64,000 nt of DNA from Blastochloris sulfoviridis. GTDB taxonomy: Bacteria > Pseudomonadota > Alphaproteobacteria > Rhizobiales > Xanthobacteraceae. The notes beneath the pieces are model-generated. The model saw only the letters and a list, made by a program, of their open reading frames with translations, searched no databases and was not told the origin of the DNA. A program made the position numbers and the translations under genes. Below, piece after piece: positions 8,842 to 19,003 of the stretch. How positions within the stretch are numbered: the stretch's first letter is position 1; every line of letters begins with the position of its first letter. The DNA lies in the NCBI RefSeq assembly GCF_008630065.1, contig NZ_VWPL01000002.1, positions 154,771-218,770 of the forward strand. Reading direction: 5' to 3'.

Positions 8842-10146
8842 ATGCGGGTCGCAATGATCGGAACGGGCTATGTCGGGCTGGTATCCGGCGCCTGCTTCGC
8901 CGATTTCGGCCATCAGGTGGTGTGCGTCGACAAGGATGCCGGCAAGATCGCTGCGCTGGAGCGTGGCGTGATGCCGATCTACGAGCCGGGGCTCGAAGAT
9001 CTGGTGGCGAACAACGTCAAGGCCGGCCGGCTGTCGTTTGCCACCGCCCTCGCCGAGCCGGTGCAGAATGCCGATGCGGTGTTCATCGCCGTCGGCACGC
9101 CGTCGCGCCGCGGCGACGGCCACGCGGACCTGTCCTACGTCTATGCCGCCGCCCGCGAGATCGCGGCGAGCCTGTCCGGCTACACGGTCGTCGTCACCAA
9201 GTCGACCGTGCCGGTCGGCACCGGCGACGAGGTCGAGCGCGTCATCCGCGAGGCCCGGCCCGATGCCGATTTCGCGGTGGTCTCCAACCCGGAATTCCTG
9301 CGCGAGGGCGCGGCGATCTCCGACTTCAAGCGGCCGGACCGCATCGTCGTCGGCACCGAGGATCCGCGCGCCCGCGAGGTGATGGCCGAGCTCTACCGGC
9401 CGCTCTATCTCAACGCCGCGCCGCTCCTCTACACCCAGCGCCGCACCTCGGAGCTGATCAAGTACGCCGCCAACGCCTTCCTGGCGATGAAGATCACCTT
9501 CATCAACGAAATCGCCGATCTGTGCGAGCAGGTCGGCGCCAATGTGCAGGAGGTGGCGCGCGGCATCGGCCTCGACAACCGCATCGGCTCGAAGTTCCTG
9601 CACGCCGGGCCGGGCTATGGCGGCTCGTGCTTTCCCAAGGACACCCAGGCGCTGGTCAAGACGGCGCAGGATGCCGGCGTGCCGCTGCGCATCGTCGAGA
9701 CGGTGGTGGCGGTCAACGATGTGCGTAAGCGCGCCATGGCCCGCAAGGTGATCGCGGCACTCGGCGGCGCGCCGCGCGGCCGCACCGCGGCGGTGCTGGG
9801 GCTCACCTTCAAGCCCAACACCGACGACATGCGCGATTCGCCCGCGCTCGCCATCGTCACCGCGCTCGAGGATGCCGGGGTGACGGTGCGCGCCTTCGAC
9901 CCCGAGGGCATGGAGCATGCCCGCGCGCTGCTGCCCAACGTCACCTATTGCGAGGGCCCCTATCAGGCCGCCGAGGGCGCCGACGTGCTGGTGATCGTCA
10001 CCGAATGGGACGCCTTCCGTGCGCTCGATTTCGCCCGGCTCAAGACCATCATGAACCAGCCGGCGCTGGTCGATCTGCGCAACATCTACCGTCCGGACGA
10101 CGTCGCCAAGGCCGGCTTCACCTATACCTGCGTCGGGCGCGTCTGA
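8842..10146 (+). CDS. ugd: UDP-glucose 6-dehydrogenase
   Basis: Oxidises UDP-glucose to UDP-glucuronate with two NAD, in the cytoplasm, for surface polysaccharides. The 434 residues show the N-terminal Rossmann motif GTGYVG at residues 7-12, FADFGHQVVCVDKD, the substrate segment STVPVGTG, the conserved NPEFLREG, and the catalytic cysteine in GYGGSCFPKD at about residue 263. The C-terminal UDP-binding domain has GLTFKPNTDDMRDSPAL. The start is the ATG at 8842, where homology begins, with GGGGAG a suitable distance upstream; an upstream in-frame ATG at 8794 is rejected. hrpB begins four bases after the stop. Pgm and a PMM/PGM a few kb downstream could supply its precursor pool. Confidence 0.95.
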   Translation: MRVAMIGTGYVGLVSGACFADFGHQVVCVDKDAGKIAALERGVMPIYEPGLEDLVANNVKAGRLSFATALAEPVQNADAVFIAVGTPSRRGDGHADLSYVYAAAREIAASLSGYTVVVTKSTVPVGTGDEVERVIREARPDADFAVVSNPEFLREGAAISDFKRPDRIVVGTEDPRAREVMAELYRPLYLNAAPLLYTQRRTSELIKYAANAFLAMKITFINEIADLCEQVGANVQEVARGIGLDNRIGSKFLHAGPGYGGSCFPKDTQALVKTAQDAGVPLRIVETVVAVNDVRKRAMARKVIAALGGAPRGRTAAVLGLTFKPNTDDMRDSPALAIVTALEDAGVTVRAFDPEGMEHARALLPNVTYCEGPYQAAEGADVLVIVTEWDAFRALDFARLKTIMNQPALVDLRNIYRPDDVAKAGFTYTCVGRV

Positions 10147-10150
10147 GCGG

Positions 10151-12631
10151 GTGCGCACGGACGCGATGGCGGGAGGCTCGCTCCCGGTCGACGAGGCGCT
10201 GCCGGCGCTGACCGCAGCGCTTCGCCAGCGCGCGAACGCCGTGCTGGTGGCGCCGCCCGGCGCCGGCAAGACCACGCGCGTGCCGCTGGTGCTGCTCGGC
10301 GAGGATTGGGCAGCCGGCAAACGAATCCTGCTTCTGGAGCCGCGGCGTCTCGCCGCCCGTGCGGCGGCCGCCCGCATGGCGGCGACGATCGGCGAGCGGG
10401 TCGGCGACACGGTGGGCTTGCGCGTCCGGTTCGCCTCGCAGGTCTCCGCCCGCACCCGGCTGGAGGTGATCACCGAGGGCGTGTTCACCCGGCTGGTCCT
10501 CGACGACCCGACGCTGGAGGGCGTCGCGGCGGTGATCTTCGACGAGTATCACGAGCGCTCGCTCGATGCCGATCTCGGCCTCGCGCTGGCGCTCGACGCC
10601 CAAGGCGCGCTTCGCCCTGATCTCAAGCTGCTGGCGATGTCGGCGACGCTGGATGGCGCCCGCGTCGCCCGCCTGCTCGGCGATGCGGCGAAGGTGGAGA
10701 GCGAAGGCCGCGCCTTTCCGGTCGAGACCCGCTATGTCGGCCGCAATCCGGCGCTGCGGCTGGAGGAGGAGGTCGCGGCGTGCGTGCGCCGCGCGCTGGC
10801 GGAGGAAGACGGCTCGCTCCTGGTGTTCCTGCCGGGCGCTGCCGAGATCCGCCGCGTCGCCGACCGCCTCGGCGAGAGCGTGCGCGACCCGGCGGTCGAC
10901 ATCGCCCCGCTCTACGGTGCGCTCGATGCCGCGGCGCAGGACCGGGCGGTCGAGCCGTCGCCGAAGGGCCGGCGCAAGGTGGTGCTGGCGACCTCGATCG
11001 CCGAGACCAGCCTGACCATCGCGGGCGTGCGGGGCGTCATCGATTGCGGGCTCGCCCGGGTGCCGCGCTATGAGCCCGACGTCGGCCTGACGCGGCTTGA
11101 GACCGTGCGGGTGTCGCGGGCCGCCGCCGACCAGCGGCGCGGCCGCGCTGGGCGCACCGAGCCCGGCGTGTGCTGGCGGCTGTGGGACGAGCCGCAGACC
11201 ATGAGCCTGCCGGCCTTCGCCACCCCGGAAATCCTGGCCGCCGACTTGGCCTCGCTGGTGCTCGATCTCGCCGCCTGGGGCGTCACCGACCCGACGACGC
11301 TGTCCTGGCTCGACCCGCCGCCGGCCGCGGCCTGGGCCGAGGCCCGCGCGTTGCTCGTCGATCTCGACGCGCTCGATGCCGGGGGGCGGCTGACCGAGGA
11401 GGGGCGGGCGCTGCGCCGCCTGCCGCTGCATCCGCGGCTTGCCCGCATGGTGGTGGACGGCGCCCGTGCCGGCGCGGCGGGGCTGGCCGCAGAGGCCGCC
11501 GCCATCCTGTCGGAACGCGGCCTTGGCGCCGACGACGTCGATGTCGATAGCCGGCTACAATCCTTCCGGCGCGACCGGTCTCGCCGGGCCGAGGACGCGC
11601 GACGGGCCGCGGCCGGCTGGGCGCGGCTTGCCGGTGGGTCGTCGAAAGGGCAGGCCCCCGCCTTGTCGCCGGCGCTGCTGCTGGCGCTGGCCTATCCCGA
11701 CCGCCTCGCCAAGGCGCGCGGCCGGCCCGGCGCCTTCCTGCTCGCCAATGGCCGTGGCGCCGGGCTCGATCCGGCGCACGCGCTGGCCAAGAGCCCGTTC
11801 CTGGCGGTCGGCGAACTGGCCGGGGCGGCGGCCGAGCCGCGCATCCTCATCGCCGGTGCGCTCGACCTTGCCGATATCGAGACGCATTTCGCGGCACACA
11901 TCGTCGGCCGCACCGAGCTGGTCTTCGACCAGGGCGCGGCGGCGCTGCGGGCGCGCCGTGTCCGCCGGCTCGGCGCGCTCGTGCTCGCCGAGGCGCCGCT
12001 GCCGGTGCCAGGCGATGACGCCGCCGCCCGCGCGCTGGCCGAGGGCATCGCGAAGCTCGGGCTCGCCCGCCTGCCCTGGACCAAGGCGCTCCTGCAATGG
12101 CGCGACCGCGTCGCCTTCCTGCGCAAGGCGGAAGGCGAGGGGTGGCCGGATCTCGCCGACGCCGCCCTCGCCGCCACCGCCGGCGACTGGCTGGCGCCGT
12201 ATCTCGTCGGCAAGAGCGCGCTGGCCGACATCGGCGCCGACACGCTGGCGACGGCGCTGCACGCGCTGGTGCCCTGGGATCTGGCGCGCCGGCTCGACGC
12301 CGAGGCGCCGACTCATTTTGTCGCCCCAACCGGCTCGCGCCTCGCCGTCGACTATGCCGCCGAGGCCGGGCCCACCGTGTCGGTGCGGGTGCAGGAGCTG
12401 TTCGGCCTTTCCACCCATCCGGCGCTGGCCGGCGGCCGGGTGCCGCTGGTGCTGGAATTGCTGTCGCCCGCCCACCGGCCGATCCAGGTGACGCGTGACC
12501 TGCCGGGCTTCTGGACCGGCTCGTGGAGCGCGGTGCGGGCCGACATGCGGGGCCGCTACCCCAAGCACCCCTGGCCGGAGGATCCGGCGGCGGCCGTGCC
12601 CACCACCCGCGCCAAGCCCCGCGGCACTTGA
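10151..12631 (+). CDS. hrpB: ATP-dependent helicase HrpB (DEAH-box)
   Basis: An 826-residue DEAH-type RNA helicase, close to the usual 810-850 of HrpB. Walker A is APPGAGKTTR at residues 34-43, motif II is DEYHERS near 131, motif III SATLDG follows, and motif VI is QRRGRAGRTEPG. The C-terminal third matches the HrpB-specific region, ending in the segment FWTGSWSAVRADMRGRYPKHPW that is diagnostic for this subfamily as opposed to HrpA. The biological role of HrpB is poorly defined. The start is GTG at 10151; an ATG five codons later (10166) is also possible. It is probably cotranscribed with ugd (four-base gap). Confidence 0.94.
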   Translation: MRTDAMAGGSLPVDEALPALTAALRQRANAVLVAPPGAGKTTRVPLVLLGEDWAAGKRILLLEPRRLAARAAAARMAATIGERVGDTVGLRVRFASQVSARTRLEVITEGVFTRLVLDDPTLEGVAAVIFDEYHERSLDADLGLALALDAQGALRPDLKLLAMSATLDGARVARLLGDAAKVESEGRAFPVETRYVGRNPALRLEEEVAACVRRALAEEDGSLLVFLPGAAEIRRVADRLGESVRDPAVDIAPLYGALDAAAQDRAVEPSPKGRRKVVLATSIAETSLTIAGVRGVIDCGLARVPRYEPDVGLTRLETVRVSRAAADQRRGRAGRTEPGVCWRLWDEPQTMSLPAFATPEILAADLASLVLDLAAWGVTDPTTLSWLDPPPAAAWAEARALLVDLDALDAGGRLTEEGRALRRLPLHPRLARMVVDGARAGAAGLAAEAAAILSERGLGADDVDVDSRLQSFRRDRSRRAEDARRAAAGWARLAGGSSKGQAPALSPALLLALAYPDRLAKARGRPGAFLLANGRGAGLDPAHALAKSPFLAVGELAGAAAEPRILIAGALDLADIETHFAAHIVGRTELVFDQGAAALRARRVRRLGALVLAEAPLPVPGDDAAARALAEGIAKLGLARLPWTKALLQWRDRVAFLRKAEGEGWPDLADAALAATAGDWLAPYLVGKSALADIGADTLATALHALVPWDLARRLDAEAPTHFVAPTGSRLAVDYAAEAGPTVSVRVQELFGLSTHPALAGGRVPLVLELLSPAHRPIQVTRDLPGFWTGSWSAVRADMRGRYPKHPWPEDPAAAVPTTRAKPRGT

Positions 12632-12855
12632 GCGCGGCCGATCACATGCGCGTGTTCGTTGTAAGAAGAGTCTGCACCCTCAGCGCGTATTGCGTAGCGT
12701 AATGCTGTTTCAGCGCGTGGCGATTGCTCGATATTATTTTGCGGTGCGAAAGTATTAGGCGCCAATGTTCCCCTCTGTAACCATTCATACAGGGATTTGA
12801 GTCCCTAATCCGGGATCGGCCCTGCCTCCGGGGGTCGCCTGTACGGGGAACTGCC

Positions 12856-14523
12856 ATGCGCCTGGGTGTGCGAGGACGTCTTTATCTGTTGGTTGGCCTG
12901 TTCGCACTGGGGTGCGGCATCCTCGCGGGTGCAATGGTCTGGCTGCAACGCGGACAATTGGTGGAAGCCCGCCGTGTCCAGCTTGAGGCGCTGGTCCAGT
13001 CCACCCTCGGCATTCTCGACGCCTATGACAAGCTCGCCAAGTCCGGCGCCATGGCCGAGGACAAGGCCCGCGAGGCCGCCTTCACGGTGCTCGGCAACAT
13101 CCGTTTCGGCGAGGGCGACTATTTCTTCGTGCAGGATCGTGAGGGCGTCATCCGGGTGCATCCCAACCCCAAGCTGGTCGGGGCGACGCTTCTCGATTTG
13201 AAGGACAGCAACGGCGTCTATTTCGGACGCCAACTGAAGGACGCGGTCGACCGTGCCGGCCAGGGCTTCGTCGATTACGCCTTCCCGCGCGCCGGCAGCG
13301 ACGTGGCCGCCGACAAGACCACCTTCATCAAGCTGTTCAAGCCGTGGGGCATGGCGGTCGGCACCGGCGTCTATGTCGACGACATCAATGCCGAGGTGGC
13401 CGAGGCGGCGCTGAAGAGCGGCGCCGTGACCCTGGTCATCGTTCTGGCGCTCGGTGCCGTGGTGTTCTGGATTGCCCGCGGCATCGCCGGGCCGCTGCAG
13501 TCGTTGCGCAAGGCGATGCTCGACCTCGCCGAAGGGCGCGACATCGCCGCCATCGACACCTCCCGCAAGGATGAGCTCGGCGAGATGGCCGGCGCGGTGC
13601 TGGTGTTCCGCGACAATGCCAGGAAGCGCGCCGAGCTGGAAGCGCAGGCCAAGGCCGAAGAGGCCGCCCGCGCCGAGCGTCAGGCGCGTATCGAGGCGGC
13701 GATCTCGACCTTCCGCGCCGACGTCCAAACCGTGCTCGGCGCCCTCAATGTCAATGTCGAGGGGCTGGAGGCCACCGCCAAGTCGCTGACCGGCGTCTCC
13801 CAGGAGGCGAGCGAGCAGGCGGTCTCCGCCGCCGGCGCCTCCGAGCAGGCGGCGAGCAACGTCCAGAGCGTCGCTTCGGCCGCCGAGGAGCTCGGCTCCT
13901 CGGTCCAGGAGATCGCCCGCCAGGTGACCCAGGCCAACGACATCGTCACCAAGGCAGCCGCGATGGCCGAGACGACCAACGGCCAGGTCGGCGCGCTCGC
14001 CGCCTCGGCGCAGAAGATCGGCGACGTGGTGGACCTGATCCGCGCCATCGCCGAGCAGACCAATCTACTCGCGCTCAACGCCACCATCGAGGCGGCGCGC
14101 GCGGGCGAGGCCGGCCGCGGCTTCGCGGTGGTGGCGAGCGAGGTCAAGACGCTGGCCAGCCAGACCGCCAAGGCCACCGAGGACATCGGCGCCCAGGTTG
14201 CCGGCATCCAGTCGGCCACCGGCGAGGCGGTGCAGGCGATCGGCGCGATCAGCGCCACCATGGACGAGGTGCAGCGCTTCACCGCCGGCATCTCGGCGGC
14301 GGTGGAGGAGCAGGGCGCCGCCACCCACGAAATCTCGCGCAACGTCTCCGAAGCCTCGACCGGCACCGCCACGGTGGCCCAGAACGTTTCCTCCGTCACC
14401 ACGGCGATCAGCGAGGCCAACCGCTCGGCCCGCCACGTGCTGGATTCGACCGGCGAACTGGCCCAGGCCGCGCAGCGGCTGCAGGGCTCGGTCGACACCT
14501 TCCTGAAGCAGGTGGCGGCCTGA
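12856..14523 (+). CDS. Methyl-accepting chemotaxis protein with single Cache domain
   Basis: A 555-residue transmembrane chemoreceptor. Order: membrane helix 8-30; a single-Cache periplasmic sensor of about 35-185, with the family segments [21 protein letters not shown] and [11 protein letters not shown]; second helix 190-212; HAMP 212-265; and a methyl-accepting signalling domain 300-540. The CheW/CheA-binding tip ([19 protein letters not shown]) lies at about 398-416. No C-terminal pentapeptide tether is seen. No che genes are in the window, so it acts with a chemotaxis array encoded elsewhere. Ligand is unknown; Cache domains of this type often bind small organic acids. The start ATG at 12856 follows GGGGAA. 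The upstream 224 bases are AT-richer and probably hold the promoter; a strong terminator follows. Confidence 0.94.
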   Translation: MRLGVRGRLYLLVGLFALGCGILAGAMVWLQRGQLVEARRVQLEALVQSTLGILDAYDKLAKSGAMAEDKAREAAFTVLGNIRFGEGDYFFVQDREGVIRVHPNPKLVGATLLDLKDSNGVYFGRQLKDAVDRAGQGFVDYAFPRAGSDVAADKTTFIKLFKPWGMAVGTGVYVDDINAEVAEAALKSGAVTLVIVLALGAVVFWIARGIAGPLQSLRKAMLDLAEGRDIAAIDTSRKDELGEMAGAVLVFRDNARKRAELEAQAKAEEAARAERQARIEAAISTFRADVQTVLGALNVNVEGLEATAKSLTGVSQEASEQAVSAAGASEQAASNVQSVASAAEELGSSVQEIARQVTQANDIVTKAAAMAETTNGQVGALAASAQKIGDVVDLIRAIAEQTNLLALNATIEAARAGEAGRGFAVVASEVKTLASQTAKATEDIGAQVAGIQSATGEAVQAIGAISATMDEVQRFTAGISAAVEEQGAATHEISRNVSEASTGTATVAQNVSSVTTAISEANRSARHVLDSTGELAQAAQRLQGSVDTFLKQVAA

Positions 14524-14563
14524 CCGTCTGTCCCCTGATCCTGGCCGCAAGGCCAATCCGCGA

Positions 14564-14599
14564 GCCCGCCGGATCCCCCCGTCCGGCGGGCTTTGCTTT
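14564..14599 (+). terminator. Intrinsic terminator after the chemoreceptor gene
   Basis: A perfect 10-bp stem (GCCCGCCGGA and its complement), with an 8-base loop, is followed by TTTGCTTT. It lies 40 bases past the stop. Confidence 0.88.
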
Positions 14600-14654
14600 G
14601 GCGGGGTCTTAACGTGTGTGGGTTAGAGTGGGGCCGCCCTGGGGAGACACCGGC

Positions 14655-15185
14655 ATGTTCAAATGGGCGATCATGACCGCGTTCGCGGTCGGCGCGGCGG
14701 CAGTGTTCGTGGTCCAGGCCATCGATCCGGGCCAGCTCGGGTCGAGCGCGTCGCCCGGTCAGCCGGACCGGCCCGCCCGCGAGACGGCGGCCGGCTGCGA
14801 GGACCCCAAGCCCGAGCCGCTGTCGCTGCGCATGGATGGCAGCGGCCATGCCTGGGGCACGCTTCAGACCAAGGACGGCGAGATCCGCGTCGTCGTCGAC
14901 ACCGGCGCCTCGATGACCTCGCTGTCCGCCGAGGACGCCCGCAGGCTCGGCCTCGCGGCGCAAGATCCTAGGCGCAAGCAGGCGCGGTTCCAGACCGCCA
15001 ATGGTGTGGTGATGGCCGAGCTCGACCGGCTGCTCAATGTCCGGCTCGGCCATCTGTGCGTCTATACGCTCGACGTGGCGGTGATGCCGCGTGGCGCGCT
15101 GAAGGGCAGCCTGCTGGGGATGAACTTCCTGCGCAAGATGCGCAAGGTCGAGGTCGGCCAGGGCCGCGTCGTCATCAGCCAGTGA
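14655..15185 (+). CDS. TIGR02281-type retropepsin-like aspartic protease, membrane-anchored
   Basis: A 177-residue protein with one N-terminal membrane helix (residues 5-22) and a clan AA aspartyl protease domain facing the periplasm. The catalytic motif VDTGAS sits at about 81-86; the downstream LGMNFLRKM segment is the second conserved block of this family. Such single-domain retropepsins act as dimers. Biological substrates are unknown. An in-frame ATG at 14616 precedes the chosen start, but the ATG at 14655 has GGGGAGA in good position and gives a plain signal-anchor. It is monocistronic, between the terminator and pgm. Confidence 0.9.
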   Translation: MFKWAIMTAFAVGAAAVFVVQAIDPGQLGSSASPGQPDRPARETAAGCEDPKPEPLSLRMDGSGHAWGTLQTKDGEIRVVVDTGASMTSLSAEDARRLGLAAQDPRRKQARFQTANGVVMAELDRLLNVRLGHLCVYTLDVAVMPRGALKGSLLGMNFLRKMRKVEVGQGRVVISQ

Positions 15186-15297
15186 GCGTGTCGGGATGGC
15201 GGCACGGCTGGACTTCGGCCGCATTCCGCAGCAAAGCTGCGGGCATTCACGCCCGTGCCGCTCCCCCGCCTCATTTGTTCGAGCGCAAGGATCTCCG

Positions 15298-16944
15298 ATG
15301 ACGATTTCGCCCCTCGCCGGCAAGCCCGCGCCTGCCGATCTCCTGGTCGACCTCGCCCGCCTGGAGCGCGCCTATTACGACCGCGGGCCCGACATGGACG
15401 ATCCCGCCCAGCGGGTCGCCTTCGGCACCAGCGGCCACCGCGGCAGCTCGCTCTCAGGCTCGTTCAACGAGGCGCACATCCTGGCGATCGCCCAGGCGAT
15501 CTGCGACTATCGCGCGGGCCAGGGCATCGATGGGCCGCTCTATCTCGGCAAGGACACCCACGCGCTTTCGGCGCCGGCCGAGCGCACCGCGCTGGAGGTG
15601 CTGGCCGCCAATGGCGTGAGCGTGGCGATCCAGCCCGGCCACGGCATCACCCCCACGCCGGCGGTCTCGCGCGCCATCCTGGTGCACAATCGCGGCCGCA
15701 CGGATCACTTGGCCGACGGCATCGTCATCACGCCTTCGCACAATCCGCCCGAGGACGGCGGCTTCAAGTACAACCCGCCGCACGGCGGCCCGGCCGACAC
15801 CGACGCCACCAAATGGATCGAGGCGCGCGCCAATGCGCTGCTGCGCGAGGCCAATCGCGGCGTGAAGCGGGTTTCCTACGAGCGCGCGCTGAAGGCCGAA
15901 ACCACGCATCAGTTCGATTTCGTCATGCCCTATGTCGACGATCTCGGCAGCGTGCTCGACATGGCGGCGATCCGCGCGGCCGGCCTCAAGCTCGCCGCCG
16001 ATCCGCTGGGCGGCGCCGCCTTGCCCTATTGGGAGCCGATCAACGCCCGCTTCGGCCTCGACATCGACGTCGTCAACACCACGGTCGACGGCCGCTTCGC
16101 CTTCATGAGCGTCGACCATGACGGCAAGATCCGCATGGATTGCTCCAGCCCCTACGCCATGGCCGGCCTGGTGCGGCTGAAGGATTCCTACCAGGTGGCG
16201 TTCGCCAACGACACCGACGCCGACCGCCACGGCATCGTCACCCCCTCGGCCGGGCTGATGAACCCGAACCATTATCTGGCCGTGGCGATCCGCTACCTGC
16301 TCACCCACCGCCCCGATTGGCCGGCCGGGGCCGCGATCGGCAAGACGCTGGTGTCCTCCAGCATGATCGACCGGGTGGTGGCGAAGCTCGGGCGCAGGCT
16401 GGCCGAGGTGCCGGTCGGCTTCAAATGGTTCGTGGCGGGCCTGATCGACGGCTCGTTCGCCTTCGGCGGCGAGGAGAGCGCGGGCGCGAGCTTCCTGCGC
16501 CGCGACGGCACGGTGTGGACCACCGACAAGGACGGGCTGATCATGGACCTGCTCGCCGCCGAGATCACCGCGGTGACCGGCAAGGATCCCGGCGTGCACT
16601 ACCAGGAACTGACGGCGGAGTTCGGCGCGCCGCTCTACACCCGCATCGACGCCCCGGCGACCCCGGACGAGAAGGCGCGGCTCGGAAAGCTGTCGCCGGC
16701 CGCGGTGACCGCGTCGGCGCTGGCGGGCGATGCCATCACCGCCAAGCTCACCAACGCGCCGGGCAACGGCGCGGCGATCGGCGGCCTGAAAGTCACGACC
16801 GACGCCGGCTGGTTCGCGGCGCGGCCCTCGGGCACCGAGAACATCTACAAGATCTACGCCGAGAGCTTCCGCGACCAGAGCCATCTCGACGCCATCGTGT
16901 CGGAGGCGAAGGCCATCGTCGGCGCGGCGCTGGCGGGGGCGTGA
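15298..16944 (+). CDS. pgm: Phosphoglucomutase (alpha-D-glucose-specific)
   Basis: Interconverts glucose 1-phosphate and glucose 6-phosphate. The 548 residues match the Pgm type of about 546. Visible motifs: GTSGHRG near 43, the phosphoserine loop [15 protein letters not shown] with Ser at about 147, the metal site DTDADRHG near 305, the sugar-binding [10 protein letters not shown], and the phosphate-binding [12 protein letters not shown] near 509. The ATG at 15298 is where homology begins; upstream in-frame sequence is not conserved. It supplies glucose 1-phosphate for UDP-glucose, and so for ugd upstream. Two family B repeats separate it from the second phosphohexomutase. Confidence 0.95.
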   Translation: MTISPLAGKPAPADLLVDLARLERAYYDRGPDMDDPAQRVAFGTSGHRGSSLSGSFNEAHILAIAQAICDYRAGQGIDGPLYLGKDTHALSAPAERTALEVLAANGVSVAIQPGHGITPTPAVSRAILVHNRGRTDHLADGIVITPSHNPPEDGGFKYNPPHGGPADTDATKWIEARANALLREANRGVKRVSYERALKAETTHQFDFVMPYVDDLGSVLDMAAIRAAGLKLAADPLGGAALPYWEPINARFGLDIDVVNTTVDGRFAFMSVDHDGKIRMDCSSPYAMAGLVRLKDSYQVAFANDTDADRHGIVTPSAGLMNPNHYLAVAIRYLLTHRPDWPAGAAIGKTLVSSSMIDRVVAKLGRRLAEVPVGFKWFVAGLIDGSFAFGGEESAGASFLRRDGTVWTTDKDGLIMDLLAAEITAVTGKDPGVHYQELTAEFGAPLYTRIDAPATPDEKARLGKLSPAAVTASALAGDAITAKLTNAPGNGAAIGGLKVTTDAGWFAARPSGTENIYKIYAESFRDQSHLDAIVSEAKAIVGAALAGA

Positions 16945-16977
16945 TCTCTCCTTCCGCATGACGGAGGAGAGAGGATG

Positions 16978-17196
16978 TCGTCCCGGACGGCGCGCAGCGC
17001 CGAGCCGGGACCGTTGGCAGGATAGAGCTCCCTTTCTGCACACGATCCCGACTCTCGCTGGCGCTCGGCCGGGATGACGAGGCTGCGGTTTTTGTCGTCC
17101 CGGACCGAGCGAAGCGAGGAGCCGGGACCGTCTTCCGGAAGGGGTGCCTTGTTCTGCAGACGATCCCGGGTCGTCGCTACGCGCCGCCCGGGATGA
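16978..17196. repeat. Two family B palindromic elements in tandem
   Basis: This pair fills most of the 339-base gap between the two mutase genes. Each is about 100 bp: GTCGTCCCGGAC, a short palindrome (GCGCGCAGCGC or GAGCGAAGCGAGG), GAGCCGGGACCGT, a 25-30-base spacer, then GATCCCG and a closing CCGGGATGAC. Copies at about 16978-17079 and 17095-17196. Related copies lie near 18867, 30703 (inverted order) and 50411. Confidence 0.8.
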
Positions 17197-17283
17197 CACT
17201 GCGCAGGTTTGCGCTGCCATCGATCCGTCCGAAACGGCGGTGTATACGGGCCAAAGCGCAGCCTCCGGTCATGCAGGGTCCCG

Positions 17284-18783
17284 ATGTATCCCATTCCTCA
17301 GCCCGCTCTCACGCCCAACAGCCTCGCCTATGAGTCGCGTCCGCTGGTGAAGCCCACCGGCTTTCGCGAATACGACGCGCGCTGGCTGTTCGAGAAAGAG
17401 ATCAACCTGATGGGCGTGCAGGCGCTGGGCTTGGGCCTCGGCACCTTCATCCGCCGCAGCGGCGTGCGCCCCGAGATCGTGGTCGGCCACGATTTCCGCA
17501 GCTACTCGTCGTCGATCAAGTATGCGCTCATCTCCGGCCTGATGGCGGCGGGGATGAAGGTGCACGACATCGGGCTTGCGCTGTCGCCGATGGCCTATTT
17601 CGCCCAGTTCGCGCTCGACGTGCCGTGCGTGGCGATGGTCACCGCCTCGCACAACGACAATGGCTGGACCGGCGTGAAGATGGGGATGGAGCGGCCGCTG
17701 ACCTTCGGCCCCGACGAGATGGCGCGGCTGCGCGACATCGTGCTGGCCGCCGATTTCGACCTTGCGCCGTCCGGCGGCTATGTGTTCGTGCCCGACTTCG
17801 CCGAGCACTACATCGCCGACCTGCTGGAGCGCCCGAAGCTCACCCGCCGGCTCAAGGTGGTGTGCGCCTGCGGCAACGGCACGGCCGGCGCCTTCGCGCC
17901 GCGGGTGCTGGAGGGATTGGGCTGCGAGGTGGTGCCGCTCGATGTCGAGCTCGACCACACCTTTCCGCGCTACAATCCCAATCCCGAAGACATGAAGATG
18001 CTGCACGCCATCGCCGATACGGTGCGGGCGTCGGGCGCCGATGTCGGGCTCGGCTTCGACGGCGATGGCGACCGCTGCGGCGTGGTCGACGACCGGGGCG
18101 AGGAGATCTTCGCCGACAAGGTCGGCGTCATGCTGGCGCGCGACCTCTCGGCGATCCACCAGGGCGCGACCTTCGTGGTCGACGTCAAATCGACCGGCCT
18201 CTACGCCACCGACCCGGTGCTGAAGGCCAATGGCGTCAAGGCCGACTACTGGAAGACCGGCCACTCCTACATCAAGCGTCGCGTTTCCGAGCTCAAGGCG
18301 CTCGCCGGTTTCGAGAAGAGCGGGCATTTCTTCTTCGGTGCGCCGGTCGGCCGCGGCTATGATGACGGCCTGGTGTCGGCGATCGCGGTTCTCGACATGC
18401 TCGACCGCAATCCCGGCCGCTCGCTGTCGGCGCTCAAGACCGCGCTGCCCAAGACGTGGTCGTCGCCGACCATGTCGCCGCACTGCGACGACGAGGTGAA
18501 GTATCGCGTGGTCGAGGCGGTGGTGGCGCATTTTGCCTCGGCGAAGGCGAATGGCGAGCCCGTTGCCGGCCAGCCGATCCGCGACCTCAACACCGTCAAT
18601 GGCGTGCGGGTCACGGTCGAGGACGGCACCTGGGGCCTGGTGCGCGCCTCCTCCAACAAGCCCGAGCTGGTGGTGGTGGTGGAAAGCCCAGTTTCGGAGC
18701 CGCGCATGCGCGAGATGTTCGCCGCGCTGGATGGCGTGCTGCGCGACCACCCCGACGTCGGCGCCTACAATCAGACGATCTGA
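17284..18783 (+). CDS. Phosphomannomutase/phosphoglucomutase
   Basis: A 499-residue alpha-D-phosphohexomutase of the AlgC/ManB (ExoC) type, converting mannose or glucose 6-phosphate to the 1-phosphate. The phosphoserine loop is TASHNDNGWTGVK with Ser at about 122; the metal loop is GFDGDGDRCGVVD near 258; the sugar-binding loop is FEKSGHFFFG; the C-terminal phosphate loop is VRASSNKPEL. The last differs from RPSGTE of Pgm, as is usual in this subfamily. The ATG at 17284 (MYPIPQPALTP) begins the conserved region; an ATG at 17209 lies in repeat sequence and is rejected. The stop codon TGA abuts a family C element. It probably supports GDP-mannose and UDP-glucose synthesis. Confidence 0.92.
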   Translation: MYPIPQPALTPNSLAYESRPLVKPTGFREYDARWLFEKEINLMGVQALGLGLGTFIRRSGVRPEIVVGHDFRSYSSSIKYALISGLMAAGMKVHDIGLALSPMAYFAQFALDVPCVAMVTASHNDNGWTGVKMGMERPLTFGPDEMARLRDIVLAADFDLAPSGGYVFVPDFAEHYIADLLERPKLTRRLKVVCACGNGTAGAFAPRVLEGLGCEVVPLDVELDHTFPRYNPNPEDMKMLHAIADTVRASGADVGLGFDGDGDRCGVVDDRGEEIFADKVGVMLARDLSAIHQGATFVVDVKSTGLYATDPVLKANGVKADYWKTGHSYIKRRVSELKALAGFEKSGHFFFGAPVGRGYDDGLVSAIAVLDMLDRNPGRSLSALKTALPKTWSSPTMSPHCDDEVKYRVVEAVVAHFASAKANGEPVAGQPIRDLNTVNGVRVTVEDGTWGLVRASSNKPELVVVVESPVSEPRMREMFAALDGVLRDHPDVGAYNQTI

Positions 18784-18969
18784 GCATTCTCCGCAAGAAA
18801 TGGGTGCCGGTTCTGCGAACGAGAATGCGACAGCTCAAAGACTCTGAACGCTGGCCGCGCGTTTCGTCGGCCCGGCCAAGCGAAGCGCGAGCCGGGACCG
18901 TTTGCAGGAAGGTGACCCTTCCGGATGACGATCCCGGGTCTCACGGCTTCGCCGTTCGCCCGGGATGAC
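18781..18969. repeat. Family C element followed by a family B element
   Basis: Family C (18781-18850): GAGCATTCTCCGC, CCGGTTCTGCGAACGAGAAT, GCGACAGCTCAAAGACT; it begins at the stop codon of the mutase. Family B (18867-18969): CCCGGCCAAGCGAAGCGCG, GAGCCGGGACCGTTTGCAG, GATCCCGGGTCTC and CCGGGATGAC. Together they make up the convergent gap between the mutase and the first TadE gene. Confidence 0.8.
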
Positions 18970-19003
18970 GAACGACGCGAGGCCCTGCGCACTGGCGGCC
19001 TTC